Positions 54,976-63,001 of a DNA stretch of 64,000 nt are shown one piece after another. Positions within the stretch are counted from its first letter, which is position 1. Each line of letters begins with the position of its first letter. Below the pieces are notes generated by a model that saw only the letters and a list, made by a program, of their open reading frames with translations, was not told the DNA's origin and made no database searches. The translations under genes were made by a program, and so were the position numbers. The DNA comes from Sphingobacterium multivorum (GTDB taxonomy: Bacteria > Bacteroidota > Bacteroidia > Sphingobacteriales > Sphingobacteriaceae), in contig NZ_CP154261.1 of NCBI RefSeq assembly GCF_039511225.1, positions 3,224,001 to 3,288,000 on the forward strand, written 5' to 3'.

Positions 54976-56199
54976 TTAATTTTTCTGCATTGACTGAGAC
55001 ATCTGTTTTAAATACCCCTCATAGTTTGAATAAGGTTCCTTGATCCTGCTGTTTGGTTTCAGGTAAAGAAATCCTTCCTGATTATCCAAAATGACATTAA
55101 AATGGTTAAGAATCTGGTTTCCGAACAGGCTTGGTCTGCCATTCGGTTTGAGTGGATCAGCGGCATTCGTCACAATATCTTTAAACTCCACGCCAGCTAT
55201 TGAAGCATCCAAACGAATAATTTTTCGATTACTGATCATGGTAAGCGGCGATAGATCATTCCAATTATGGCCTATACCGGTAAAATCTTCCCCTAACAGC
55301 ATCGTACCATCACGACCTGTATCAAAAAGGAACCAAAAATCGTAGTCTCGTTGGTTATGTCTAAAAGCAGCTTTAAACTTGGGTCGGTTTTGCTCATAGT
55401 ATACAGGAAGCTTTGTATATTTCTTTGCTTTAGTGGGGAGATCGCGATGAATTACCAATTCCATTTTGTCATAATCGATTTCAATAATGTGATTTCGAAA
55501 GAAACTGTTGCCAATAATAAGATCTTCAAAAGGCTTCATATTACCGACCTCTGTAATTGACACGTTTTTCCAAACAATCGGCCCAACACGCAATTGATTG
55601 CCCAGGCTTGTCCGCTCGCTCTTGACCCCATCGGTATTCGCAACCGTCGTAAACGATGAAAATGATAAATCCAACCGCTTTGGGCTATTTTTGTTGACAA
55701 CACCAGTTCCGGCTCCTAAATCAAACTGTATCGTAATGTCTTTTTTGTTAATTGTACCATTCAGGAAAATCCGTGAGCCAATAAGACGAAACGGTATCCG
55801 CATCGGAAATAAATTACTATTATCCATTGTGGGTAGATCCGGCGGTAATTGAGCGCTTATACGAACGTGACAAGAATCCGTTCCATTCAATAGTACTATG
55901 AAATCATACATCGCGCCGGGTTTAGTCATCACAGTCAATTCTTCCTGATCTGTTTTAAAAACAACTGTACTTTCTTTTGTTGGAATATTTACGAAATAGA
56001 CGTCGGGATCTGCCTTGGGATCTAATTTCCAGTCAACATGGCAATAGGCGCCATCTGTAATACCGACTTTCTCAGATGAAGCTTTGATCAAAGGAATCTT
56101 AGCTTGCGGAAAGACGTTCGTCATCGTACAAAAAGAAAGAATAATAGCAAAGGCAGCCAAAGCAATGTGGCTTTTGTTCTTTTGATAATCTGTTTTCAT
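54976..56199 (-). CDS. Aspartyl protease family protein (retropepsin-like, two lobes)
   Basis: 407 residues from the Met at 56199, which starts a signal region; the upstream ATG at 56241 adds a charged leader. The body contains two clan AA lobes: FDLGAGTGVVN (~residue 180; DLG where DTG/DSG is usual) and FLFDTGRDGTMLLG (~residue 300). The second lobe is the better match. Bacteroidota carry many such periplasmic proteins, mostly uncharacterised. The N-terminal ~110 residues are beta-rich and unassigned. Confidence 0.75.
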   Translation of the reverse strand: MKTDYQKNKSHIALAAFAIILSFCTMTNVFPQAKIPLIKASSEKVGITDGAYCHVDWKLDPKADPDVYFVNIPTKESTVVFKTDQEELTVMTKPGAMYDFIVLLNGTDSCHVRISAQLPPDLPTMDNSNLFPMRIPFRLIGSRIFLNGTINKKDITIQFDLGAGTGVVNKNSPKRLDLSFSSFTTVANTDGVKSERTSLGNQLRVGPIVWKNVSITEVGNMKPFEDLIIGNSFFRNHIIEIDYDKMELVIHRDLPTKAKKYTKLPVYYEQNRPKFKAAFRHNQRDYDFWFLFDTGRDGTMLLGEDFTGIGHNWNDLSPLTMISNRKIIRLDASIAGVEFKDIVTNAADPLKPNGRPSLFGNQILNHFNVILDNQEGFLYLKPNSRIKEPYSNYEGYLKQMSQSMQKN

Positions 56200-56306
56200 A
56201 ATTTTGCATTTTTTTTCAAGATCAAAGAAAAAAAATACCAACAGAAGACTATCCTTTTACAGCCCGACAATGCCCCGACAGCTACCCGACAATTGTATAA
56301 AAGTAC

Positions 56307-56846
56307 CTATAAAATACTTATATCGGGCAAAATGCGTGCGTGCCCACCTTTATTTAACCCGATTGCATTTCGCAGAATAACGATTATATTTATAAGTATC
56401 CAACATAACGGAATAAGCAATTTCACATTGCTTTTAACACCCAGCCAATCGTTGAGTATGAAAATAATAAGCATCAGTAAAACGGCAACTAAAGTCGATA
56501 CGATTTGAATTGAGATTAACTGGCGAACCTTATATGAATGCTGTTTTTTGAAGAGCATAATTGCGACAGGTACCAAAATATTTAATGGCGGCAATATAGA
56601 AAAGGGTAAGGAAGACAGGTTGATAATCTTGATCCATGTCAAGTTTTCTGACTCAAGAGGTATATCATACGCAGAAAACTCCGATTCCTCCACATTCAAT
56701 GCCTGTGCAAGTGCGCGAAGGGTGTAGCCCTTTGGCGACTGCCCCGCTTCAATCCGCTGAATTGTTCTTACTGAAATATTTGATTTTTGCGCTAGTTCCT
56801 CTTGTGTTAAATTGAGTTTCTCACGTAATGATTGTAATTTGTTCAT
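56307..56846 (-). CDS. Xre HTH protein with membrane domain
   Basis: 179 residues from ATG 56846 (56852 also possible). Residues 1-60 are an Xre-type HTH (LREKLNLTQEELAQKSNISVRTIQRIEAG). Residues ~80-170 have three or four hydrophobic helices. HTH-plus-membrane fusions occur in Bacteroidota; the protein would hold the DNA-binding domain at the membrane. Between the aspartyl protease and YihY/BrkB genes on the same strand. Confidence 0.85.
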   Translation of the reverse strand: MNKLQSLREKLNLTQEELAQKSNISVRTIQRIEAGQSPKGYTLRALAQALNVEESEFSAYDIPLESENLTWIKIINLSSLPFSILPPLNILVPVAIMLFKKQHSYKVRQLISIQIVSTLVAVLLMLIIFILNDWLGVKSNVKLLIPLCWILINIIVILRNAIGLNKGGHARILPDISIL

Positions 56847-56913
56847 AAACAATAGATCGATCTTACCATCAAATTTACAGAATTTGGTGGTAAGAATTCA
56901 GTAAATCTAATGT

Positions 56914-57918
56914 TTATGCTTTCTTGGGGATCGTAGTATCCTCTTCGGTAATCGTCTGCTCCTCTTGTGTTAACGGGGCCGGAGGTATTTCGGTTACATT
57001 ACGCTCAATTTCCTGCGTTTCAACATGCACGGCATATTGCGAGGGCTCAATAGGGATTCCCATTACCGTGGCATACTCCCTTGTGTATATTGCACCAAAA
57101 TATAAAATAGCTGCTGTGTAGTAGACCCAAAGTAAGATCAACACGAATGAACCTGCCGCACCATAGGTATCTTGCGTTGCAGAATGCTCCAGATAGACTC
57201 CAATTAAATAACGTCCCAATACAAATAAAATTGACGTGAATAAGGCCCCCGCCCGTACGGTCCGCCAATGTATATTCACATCCGGAAGTGTTTTAAATAT
57301 GACACTAAATAACAAGAATATAATTCCAAAAGACAGTGCAAAGTTAATCCCATCCATTAACATTACGGTCACATCCGGAAAATAATGCTGTAGCTGATCT
57401 GTCAACGCCAATATCACACCATTTACGATGAGTGTAACGACTAATAAAAAGCCCAATCCAATCACCAAAGATGAAGACAACAATCTATCCTGAATCAATT
57501 TTAACCAGCCTTTTTTCGGCTTTGCCCTTACATGCCAAATTTTGTTAATCGAATTCTGTATATCGCCAAAAACGGTCGTTGCTCCTATAACCAATGTAAT
57601 AGTACTAATAAGCAAGGCCAGATTTGACTTTCCCGAAAGTTGTAAATTCTGAATAACTTCTTGAATCTGTTTTGCAGCGTTGCTTCCGACCAAACCGCGG
57701 AGTTCCAGGAATACTCTCCCTTCAATCGCATCCTCACCATAAAAAATTCCCGCTAAGGCAATGATTAAAACCAATATGGGACCAATGGAGAAGACAGTAT
57801 AATAGGATAATGAAGCACTATACTTCATCGAATCCTCATTCAAAAATCCGGCGACCGTACTCTTTAAAATTCGCCAATAGGTTTTCACCTTACTTCTACT
57901 TTTAGTTCGTTTATCCAT
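56914..57918 (-). CDS. YihY/virulence factor BrkB family protein
   Basis: 334 residues from ATG 57918; 57945 adds nine odd residues. Six hydrophobic segments and the family stretches SASLSYYTVFSIGPILVLIIA, INKIWHVRAKPKKGW and AAGSFVLILLWVYYTAAILYFGA are present. Inner-membrane protein; family members were once called RNase BN but are not nucleases. The C-terminal tail is Thr/Glu-rich. Confidence 0.9.
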   Translation of the reverse strand: MDKRTKSRSKVKTYWRILKSTVAGFLNEDSMKYSASLSYYTVFSIGPILVLIIALAGIFYGEDAIEGRVFLELRGLVGSNAAKQIQEVIQNLQLSGKSNLALLISTITLVIGATTVFGDIQNSINKIWHVRAKPKKGWLKLIQDRLLSSSLVIGLGFLLVVTLIVNGVILALTDQLQHYFPDVTVMLMDGINFALSFGIIFLLFSVIFKTLPDVNIHWRTVRAGALFTSILFVLGRYLIGVYLEHSATQDTYGAAGSFVLILLWVYYTAAILYFGAIYTREYATVMGIPIEPSQYAVHVETQEIERNVTEIPPAPLTQEEQTITEEDTTIPKKA

Positions 57919-57983
57919 GTTTTTGTACTTTGTACTCCAAAACAAACCATTTAAAAGCGAATAAAGTTTGTAATTAGGGCGTT

Positions 57984-59264
57984 TTAATGCGAGTAGTCTG
58001 CTATAGTTCCCTGGAGAACCAAGCGATTGCGGTCTACAACTTTCAGACTCAGCGTAATGTCTGAAGCGATCGTTTTCAATAATAGAATCGGTGATATTTT
58101 AGCCTCATTTGGCCAATCCGCCAAATGTACTGCCACATGCGATAGCTCAACTGTCTTATTGTAAGCCACCTTAAGTTTATCAATATCCGTTGAGGTGGAC
58201 AGTACACTAAATCCCTTATCTTGTTTTTGAAACCAGTGATAAAATAATTTACTAGGGAGGAATCTGCTTATGTTGTTATCGCCACGCATGGCTAATCTTA
58301 CCTCAGGGACTTTCGTTTCGTAGGGTGTTTTCTCTTCGATCGTTTCGAAATTTTCGTCCACCGCATAATTAATAATGGTGTCTGTTTGAATGATTTTGTT
58401 TTTCAAAATTTCAATATCGACGTAATTTCCATCCAAATGTGCTATAATAGAATCAGCGGCAATAGGGAGTTCGCTAAAGAGTTGTTTTACCTGATTTTTA
58501 AGTCCATTATTGGGGATATTGATCCAAGCTTTACCAATGTAGTTTGTGGAAACCAGCTCTCTAACAACATATTCATTCGGAACGTTCCAATCTGTTGAGA
58601 AAAATTCGCCGGATACCTCGACATGGTCTCCTTTCAAGTCAAGTTCAATAAAATTATCTGTTGAAATATCACTATAACGCAGTGATTTACCGGTCAATGT
58701 GCTTGGACGATTAATAAATTGTTCTATGGTAACCCAATCTTGTTTTGATTGAATTAGCTGAAGCATTTCGTTCTTTTTTGTGTCAAGATCAAAGCCTAGA
58801 CTTATCAGCAGATCATCCCCTTTCCAAATAAAGGCGATTTTACCCGGTTGATGATAGGCATAACTCACATCAGGAGCTAGATTAGTTTCTACCGTATCAA
58901 CCTGTATCACATCCTTCATAAAGGTCAAAAATTGTTGTTTATCCTTTAGCTTGAAAAAAGCATAAAAGTTTTTTGAGTGGGGCTCCAAAGCAAAAAGAAA
59001 TACATTCGCTTTGATATCAATTCCATTATCTCTCAGTTTACTTAGTTTTTTACCAAAATCCTGTCCCTCTTTCGGCGCTGACTGCCATTTATTAAAAAAC
59101 TGATTCAACAGGATATCATCCAACGATACGGTCAACAGAGCTTTACTTTTTTTATGGACCAATGATTTATAGGATTCTTGCTGTCGCAGTATGTACCCAC
59201 CCCAGGCGACAATCGCCAACAGTACGAGGAAAGCTATCGTCCAAAGCATTATTTTTTTAATCAT
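57984..59264 (-). CDS. Membrane-anchored protein of unknown function
   Basis: 426 residues from ATG 59264, which opens a short cytosolic end and one membrane anchor (MIKKIMLWTIAFLVLLAIVAW); the upstream start at 59327 would add 21 residues. The rest (~400 residues) is periplasmic, beta/alpha, with no family that I recognise and no Cys. ANVFLFALEPHSKNFYAFFKLKD is the most distinctive part. It could be a distant DUF4836-type protein, but this is weak. Its promoter region contains the CCCTGA dyad next to the NarL-type regulator. Confidence 0.65.
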   Translation of the reverse strand: MIKKIMLWTIAFLVLLAIVAWGGYILRQQESYKSLVHKKSKALLTVSLDDILLNQFFNKWQSAPKEGQDFGKKLSKLRDNGIDIKANVFLFALEPHSKNFYAFFKLKDKQQFLTFMKDVIQVDTVETNLAPDVSYAYHQPGKIAFIWKGDDLLISLGFDLDTKKNEMLQLIQSKQDWVTIEQFINRPSTLTGKSLRYSDISTDNFIELDLKGDHVEVSGEFFSTDWNVPNEYVVRELVSTNYIGKAWINIPNNGLKNQVKQLFSELPIAADSIIAHLDGNYVDIEILKNKIIQTDTIINYAVDENFETIEEKTPYETKVPEVRLAMRGDNNISRFLPSKLFYHWFQKQDKGFSVLSTSTDIDKLKVAYNKTVELSHVAVHLADWPNEAKISPILLLKTIASDITLSLKVVDRNRLVLQGTIADYSH

Positions 59265-59514
59265 AACAATTGAATCAGTAATTTTTGGTAGTTTATCTTG
59301 TAAAGACCTATCTGACAGACCCCTCAACTAAGAAATCAGATTCCGCAGTATTGAGTTCCCGAAGAAAAACCTAGATTTGAAATTTTGTTCTGAAACCTAT
59401 TCGATTTAAAATAGAGCAATGAATCAAAGGCTGAAACAATACCCTCTCTTAAAAGAGCGTAAACACCAGATTTCAGCAATGCACTTGATACCTCCCATTT
59501 TAAATCAATAATAG

Positions 59515-59522
59515 CAAAAGTA
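59515..59522 (-). promoter_or_regulatory. Putative -7 element
   Basis: TACTTTTG on the minus strand fits TAnnTTTG. It would start a ~250-base leader for the gene that begins at 59264 and lies directly after the CCCTGA dyad. Confidence 0.4.
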
Positions 59523-59532
59523 TCAAATGCAT

Positions 59533-59561
59533 AGGGATCTTTTCATCCCTGAAATCAGGGA
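59533..59561. promoter_or_regulatory. AGGGAT/ATCCCT and TCCCTGA/TCAGGGA nested dyads
   Basis: AGGGAT, 6 bases, ATCCCT, overlapping TCCCTGA, AA, TCAGGGA. Three alternating half-sites between the NarL-type regulator and the next gene, ~11-40 bases before a -7 element. Likely operator; the hairpin lacks a T-tract on the minus strand. Confidence 0.5.
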
Positions 59562-59575
59562 ATTGGGGAATCTAA

Positions 59576-60208
59576 TTAGGTCTCCCGGATTAATCCGTAT
59601 TCTATAGCGGATTTTACTGCAGCAGTAACACTTTTGGTTTGAAATTTTTCCATTAGATTTTTGCGATGGCTCTCTACCGTATGTGAACTGATGAACAATG
59701 AATCGGCAATTTGGTTTGTTGTCATTCCTTGCGCCACGAAAGTAAGCACTTCTCTCTCACGACGTGTCAATTTTGGCACCTGCTTAAGCCCCATTTCCAC
59801 TTTCTTGTTCAGGATCGCCTGCGTTTTCTCACAGAGATACCTTTTGCCGACAAGAACAGCGGAAATGGCCGCAAGTATTTCATCACCGTTTGCATTTTTC
59901 TGTAAGTAGGCATTGGCACCTTCATTTAAAATACTGTTGATTACAGCAAATTCATTGTGAACGCTAAAGGCAATAATCTTTAAATCCTTGTTGCTTTCCT
60001 TCAAGCCTTTAACCAGATCAATACCGTTAGCATCCGGCAGGTTGATATCGAGCAGCAATACCAATGGCATATCAGCAGGAATACGATGGAACAGTTCAGT
60101 CGCACTGGAATACATGCCCACGACTTCAAAATCTTCATGTGCATTTATAATGTTTTTCAATCCCTCAAGTAGCAAAGGGTGATCGTCTGTAATTGCTATT
60201 TTAATCAT
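59576..60208 (-). CDS. NarL/FixJ-family response regulator
   Basis: 210 residues. The receiver domain has the acidic pair in AITDDHPLLLEG, phospho-acceptor Asp54 in LLLDINLPDANG, Ser in IIAFSVHNE and Lys in AYLQKNANG. The C-terminal LuxR HTH is LTRREREVLTFVAQGMTTNQIADSLFISSHTVESHRKNLMEKF. Its start is 12 bases after the kinase stop, so the two form one operon and a cognate pair. Confidence 0.95.
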   Translation of the reverse strand: MIKIAITDDHPLLLEGLKNIINAHEDFEVVGMYSSATELFHRIPADMPLVLLLDINLPDANGIDLVKGLKESNKDLKIIAFSVHNEFAVINSILNEGANAYLQKNANGDEILAAISAVLVGKRYLCEKTQAILNKKVEMGLKQVPKLTRREREVLTFVAQGMTTNQIADSLFISSHTVESHRKNLMEKFQTKSVTAAVKSAIEYGLIRET

Positions 60209-60220
60209 TTTTCCAAAAAG

Positions 60221-62467
60221 TTAAATCATGGGTAATTCCAATTCTATGGTTGTACCCCCTCCTTTCTCCGACACAACCTTCATTTCCCCATGTAGAAACG
60301 AAAGTCTTGATCGCACATTATGCATTCCCGCAGAATGCTGCAAATCGACACTTTCCATATCAAAACCCTTGCCATCATCTTCAATAGTAATATGTAAACG
60401 TTTATTATGTGAAGAAAGCTGTATTAAAATGTTGGCCGCATTAGCATGTTTCAACGCGTTATTCACCAATTCTTGAATAATTCTGTACAAAGAAATTTCC
60501 TGTTCCGTGCTTAAGGTTGATTCAAATTGTAAAAATTCACATTCTACTTGACATGTCGATTGACTCATTCGGTTTGCATAGTCTCTTAAAGTTTCTTTCA
60601 AACCATATTTTACAATTAAATCTGGCATAAGATTATGTGCAAGTCGGCGAAGTTCATCTACAGCCCCATCCAGCAACTCAATACTTCGATCGATACCTTC
60701 TTTCATGGATTCCTGCTCCAATACATTTTTATTGATGGCTGATAATCCCATTTTGGTACTTGACAGCAAACCTCCTAATCCATCATGCAGGTCGCGAGCA
60801 AGACGGGTACGCTCTTTCTCTTCCCCCGCCAACATTGCAGTCAGGTTTTTAATGGCATGTTGTTGATTATTCTTTTCCATCTCCAGCTCATGCAAATACT
60901 CCTTCTGTTTCAAGGCCTTTGAACGTTGCCAATATGCATAAAACAGCAAAACAATAACAACCAAACAACTGACAAACAACCAGATATAAATTGAATTCAT
61001 TCGTGATTTAAAGGCAATTTGCTTTTTTGACACATCAAGTTCTTGCAAGCGCTGTTCATTTTCTAGTTGGCTTAATTGCAAATCCTGTTCCTTTTTATCC
61101 CGTTCAAGTTGGAGTACCTTGAGCTGTTGTGTTCGATTGAGTTCATTTAATTTCAAATTCTCCACCAGTTGATGTTGTCTATCGTTCAAAGCTTTCATCA
61201 ACTTTATTTGTTGTTCCTTTTTTTCTCCCTCCAGTCGAAGCCGCATTAATTTCTGGTTTTGTAATTCTCGCTCAAACTTCAGCTCCAGTTGTTTGGTCTT
61301 GTCCAGTTTATCCGAATTAAATGCTTTTTCAAATACATCTATATAGCTTTTTTGATAATTGAAAGCCTCTTCATATTTACCTTCTTCAACGCTTACTTCA
61401 GCCAGCCTGCTAAATAGGCTTAACCCGACTTGATAATCGTAATGGGGCTCTCTTTGAAGATTGTATAGTGCCTGTTGCAGATATTTTTTTCCTTCCTCTC
61501 GATGCCCCGCTTTGAAAGATTCATCAGCGAGGATACCGTAAGCAGGTATAGTAATAGCATATTGCCCCGTTTCTGCTGCAATATCTAAGGCCTGTTTCGC
61601 ATATGATATTGCTTTTTTACCGCTATTGTCCGGATAAAACTCATGGTACAGATTCGCTAAATTAACAGAAACATACGCTAGATCAGTCGGATTAACCAAA
61701 TTCTTCTCATTATCTTTAACCAAATGATAGGCCTCAAGGTAATGATGCTCGGCTTTACTCAATAAATTGCGATCGGTATTATTTGATCTATACTCCTCCT
61801 CAAATAAATAACCGGCTTGCATATAGGCATCAAATAAACTATTGATATTTTTTCCTTCCTTAGCCGTTTCCAGCAAAAGTGTTGTATACTTCTCCTGGAA
61901 ATCATAGTTACGCTGGTTTGCATAGATCGCTGTAAGCTCCTTATAAACAGCCAATTTTCGGGCGATATTTGCCTCAGTCTGTGGCGCCTTCTCCAAAAAT
62001 GAAATTGCTTTATGGAATTGGGAAACAGCCTCATCCTCTTTATTCTGTCGTGTCATAACCCACCCATCACAATAATGAACATACCCCTTTATTCCATTAT
62101 CGTTAACTATGGGGAGTACAGATTTAGCATGTTCTAAATAATAACGTGATTTTTCAAATGCATGATCGTTAAAACTGTTCATGGCAGCAATACAATTCAA
62201 ATAGGCATAATATTGCTTGTCAGGATAATTTCTGGCCAACTGAATATTATCATTAAGCAATTGACTAGCCAGCGCTTTCTCATTATTAAAATATAAAGCC
62301 TGTGCATATTTTCCAGTTAGTACAAAACGCTCCCTGCTCCCTAATGGAAGACTGTAATACGATTTTTTTAACTCCTGCAGTTGTTCTTGGGCAAAAACAG
62401 TACAACAGGCGCTTAAAAAGATAAAAAATATCAGTACCGATCTCCAAAAATTTTGAATATGCCCCAT
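60221..62467 (-). CDS. TPR-containing sensor histidine kinase (HisKA_3)
   Basis: 748 residues. A signal or anchor at the N-terminus is followed by ~350 residues of TPR-like helices in the periplasm, a long coiled coil (~390-500) and one membrane helix (IYIWLFVSCLVVIVLLFYAYW). In the cytosol lie the HisKA_3 motif LARDLHDGLGGLLSS with His561, the N box IIQELVNNALKHAN, G1 DDGKGFDM and the G2-type GMHNVRSRL. Pairs with the NarL-type regulator. The signal is unknown. Confidence 0.95.
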   Translation of the reverse strand: MGHIQNFWRSVLIFFIFLSACCTVFAQEQLQELKKSYYSLPLGSRERFVLTGKYAQALYFNNEKALASQLLNDNIQLARNYPDKQYYAYLNCIAAMNSFNDHAFEKSRYYLEHAKSVLPIVNDNGIKGYVHYCDGWVMTRQNKEDEAVSQFHKAISFLEKAPQTEANIARKLAVYKELTAIYANQRNYDFQEKYTTLLLETAKEGKNINSLFDAYMQAGYLFEEEYRSNNTDRNLLSKAEHHYLEAYHLVKDNEKNLVNPTDLAYVSVNLANLYHEFYPDNSGKKAISYAKQALDIAAETGQYAITIPAYGILADESFKAGHREEGKKYLQQALYNLQREPHYDYQVGLSLFSRLAEVSVEEGKYEEAFNYQKSYIDVFEKAFNSDKLDKTKQLELKFERELQNQKLMRLRLEGEKKEQQIKLMKALNDRQHQLVENLKLNELNRTQQLKVLQLERDKKEQDLQLSQLENEQRLQELDVSKKQIAFKSRMNSIYIWLFVSCLVVIVLLFYAYWQRSKALKQKEYLHELEMEKNNQQHAIKNLTAMLAGEEKERTRLARDLHDGLGGLLSSTKMGLSAINKNVLEQESMKEGIDRSIELLDGAVDELRRLAHNLMPDLIVKYGLKETLRDYANRMSQSTCQVECEFLQFESTLSTEQEISLYRIIQELVNNALKHANAANILIQLSSHNKRLHITIEDDGKGFDMESVDLQHSAGMHNVRSRLSFLHGEMKVVSEKGGGTTIELELPMI

Positions 62468-62605
62468 AAAAGATAAATGCTCTAGCTATGTGAATTGGCC
62501 AAACTTAGATAAATTTACCCTTATACGCAATTCATTATCTCTAAGATAACGTAACTTCTCGCTGTTATTGACCTCATTAACCAAAACTTATCAAATTAAA
62601 AATTG

Positions 62606-62613
62606 TACCTTTG
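62606..62613 (+). promoter_or_regulatory. Putative -7 element of the SMR gene
   Basis: TACCTTTG fits TAnnTTTG and lies 5 bases before the ATG at 62619, giving an almost leaderless transcript. Confidence 0.45.
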
Positions 62614-62618
62614 TAACA

Positions 62619-62948
62619 ATGAAGTACATCTATCTTTTTCTTGCCATAGCCGCTGAGATATTTGCAACCACTTTCCTAAAGAAATCTGCAGGTTTTACGC
62701 TTATAAAGCCTACCCTGATCTGTATTGTCGGTTATATCATTGCCTTCTATTTTTTAAGTATCACACTTAAATACCTGCCGGTAGGAATATCCTATGCAAT
62801 TTGGTCTGGCGTTGGTATTGTAGCCATTACGCTGATTGGTATGTTCTTATTCAAACAGGTTCCCGATACAGCAGCTATTATCGGCATGGTTTTGAATGTC
62901 GTTGGCGTCATTATTATTAATCTCTTTTCAAAAATGGGCGCACATTAG
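62619..62948 (+). CDS. SMR family multidrug efflux protein
   Basis: 109 residues from ATG 62619 (an upstream start at 62568 adds 17 residues before the first membrane helix). Four hydrophobic segments and the family signatures IFATTFLKKSAGFT (with the essential Glu just before, in AIAAEIFATT) and GISYAIWSGVGIVAITLIG fit EmrE-type small multidrug resistance proteins. It exchanges protons for cationic drugs or guanidinium. Single gene. Confidence 0.92.
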   Translation: MKYIYLFLAIAAEIFATTFLKKSAGFTLIKPTLICIVGYIIAFYFLSITLKYLPVGISYAIWSGVGIVAITLIGMFLFKQVPDTAAIIGMVLNVVGVIIINLFSKMGAH

Positions 62949-62969
62949 CTGATCTAAGATCTAAATTTG

Positions 62970-62977
62970 TATTTTTG
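62970..62977 (+). promoter_or_regulatory. Putative -7 element of the helicase-like gene
   Basis: TATTTTTG fits TAnnTTTG and lies 25 bases before the GTG at 63002. Confidence 0.4.
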
Positions 62978-63001
62978 TAACTTACATAAATAAAAGGATA
63001 C

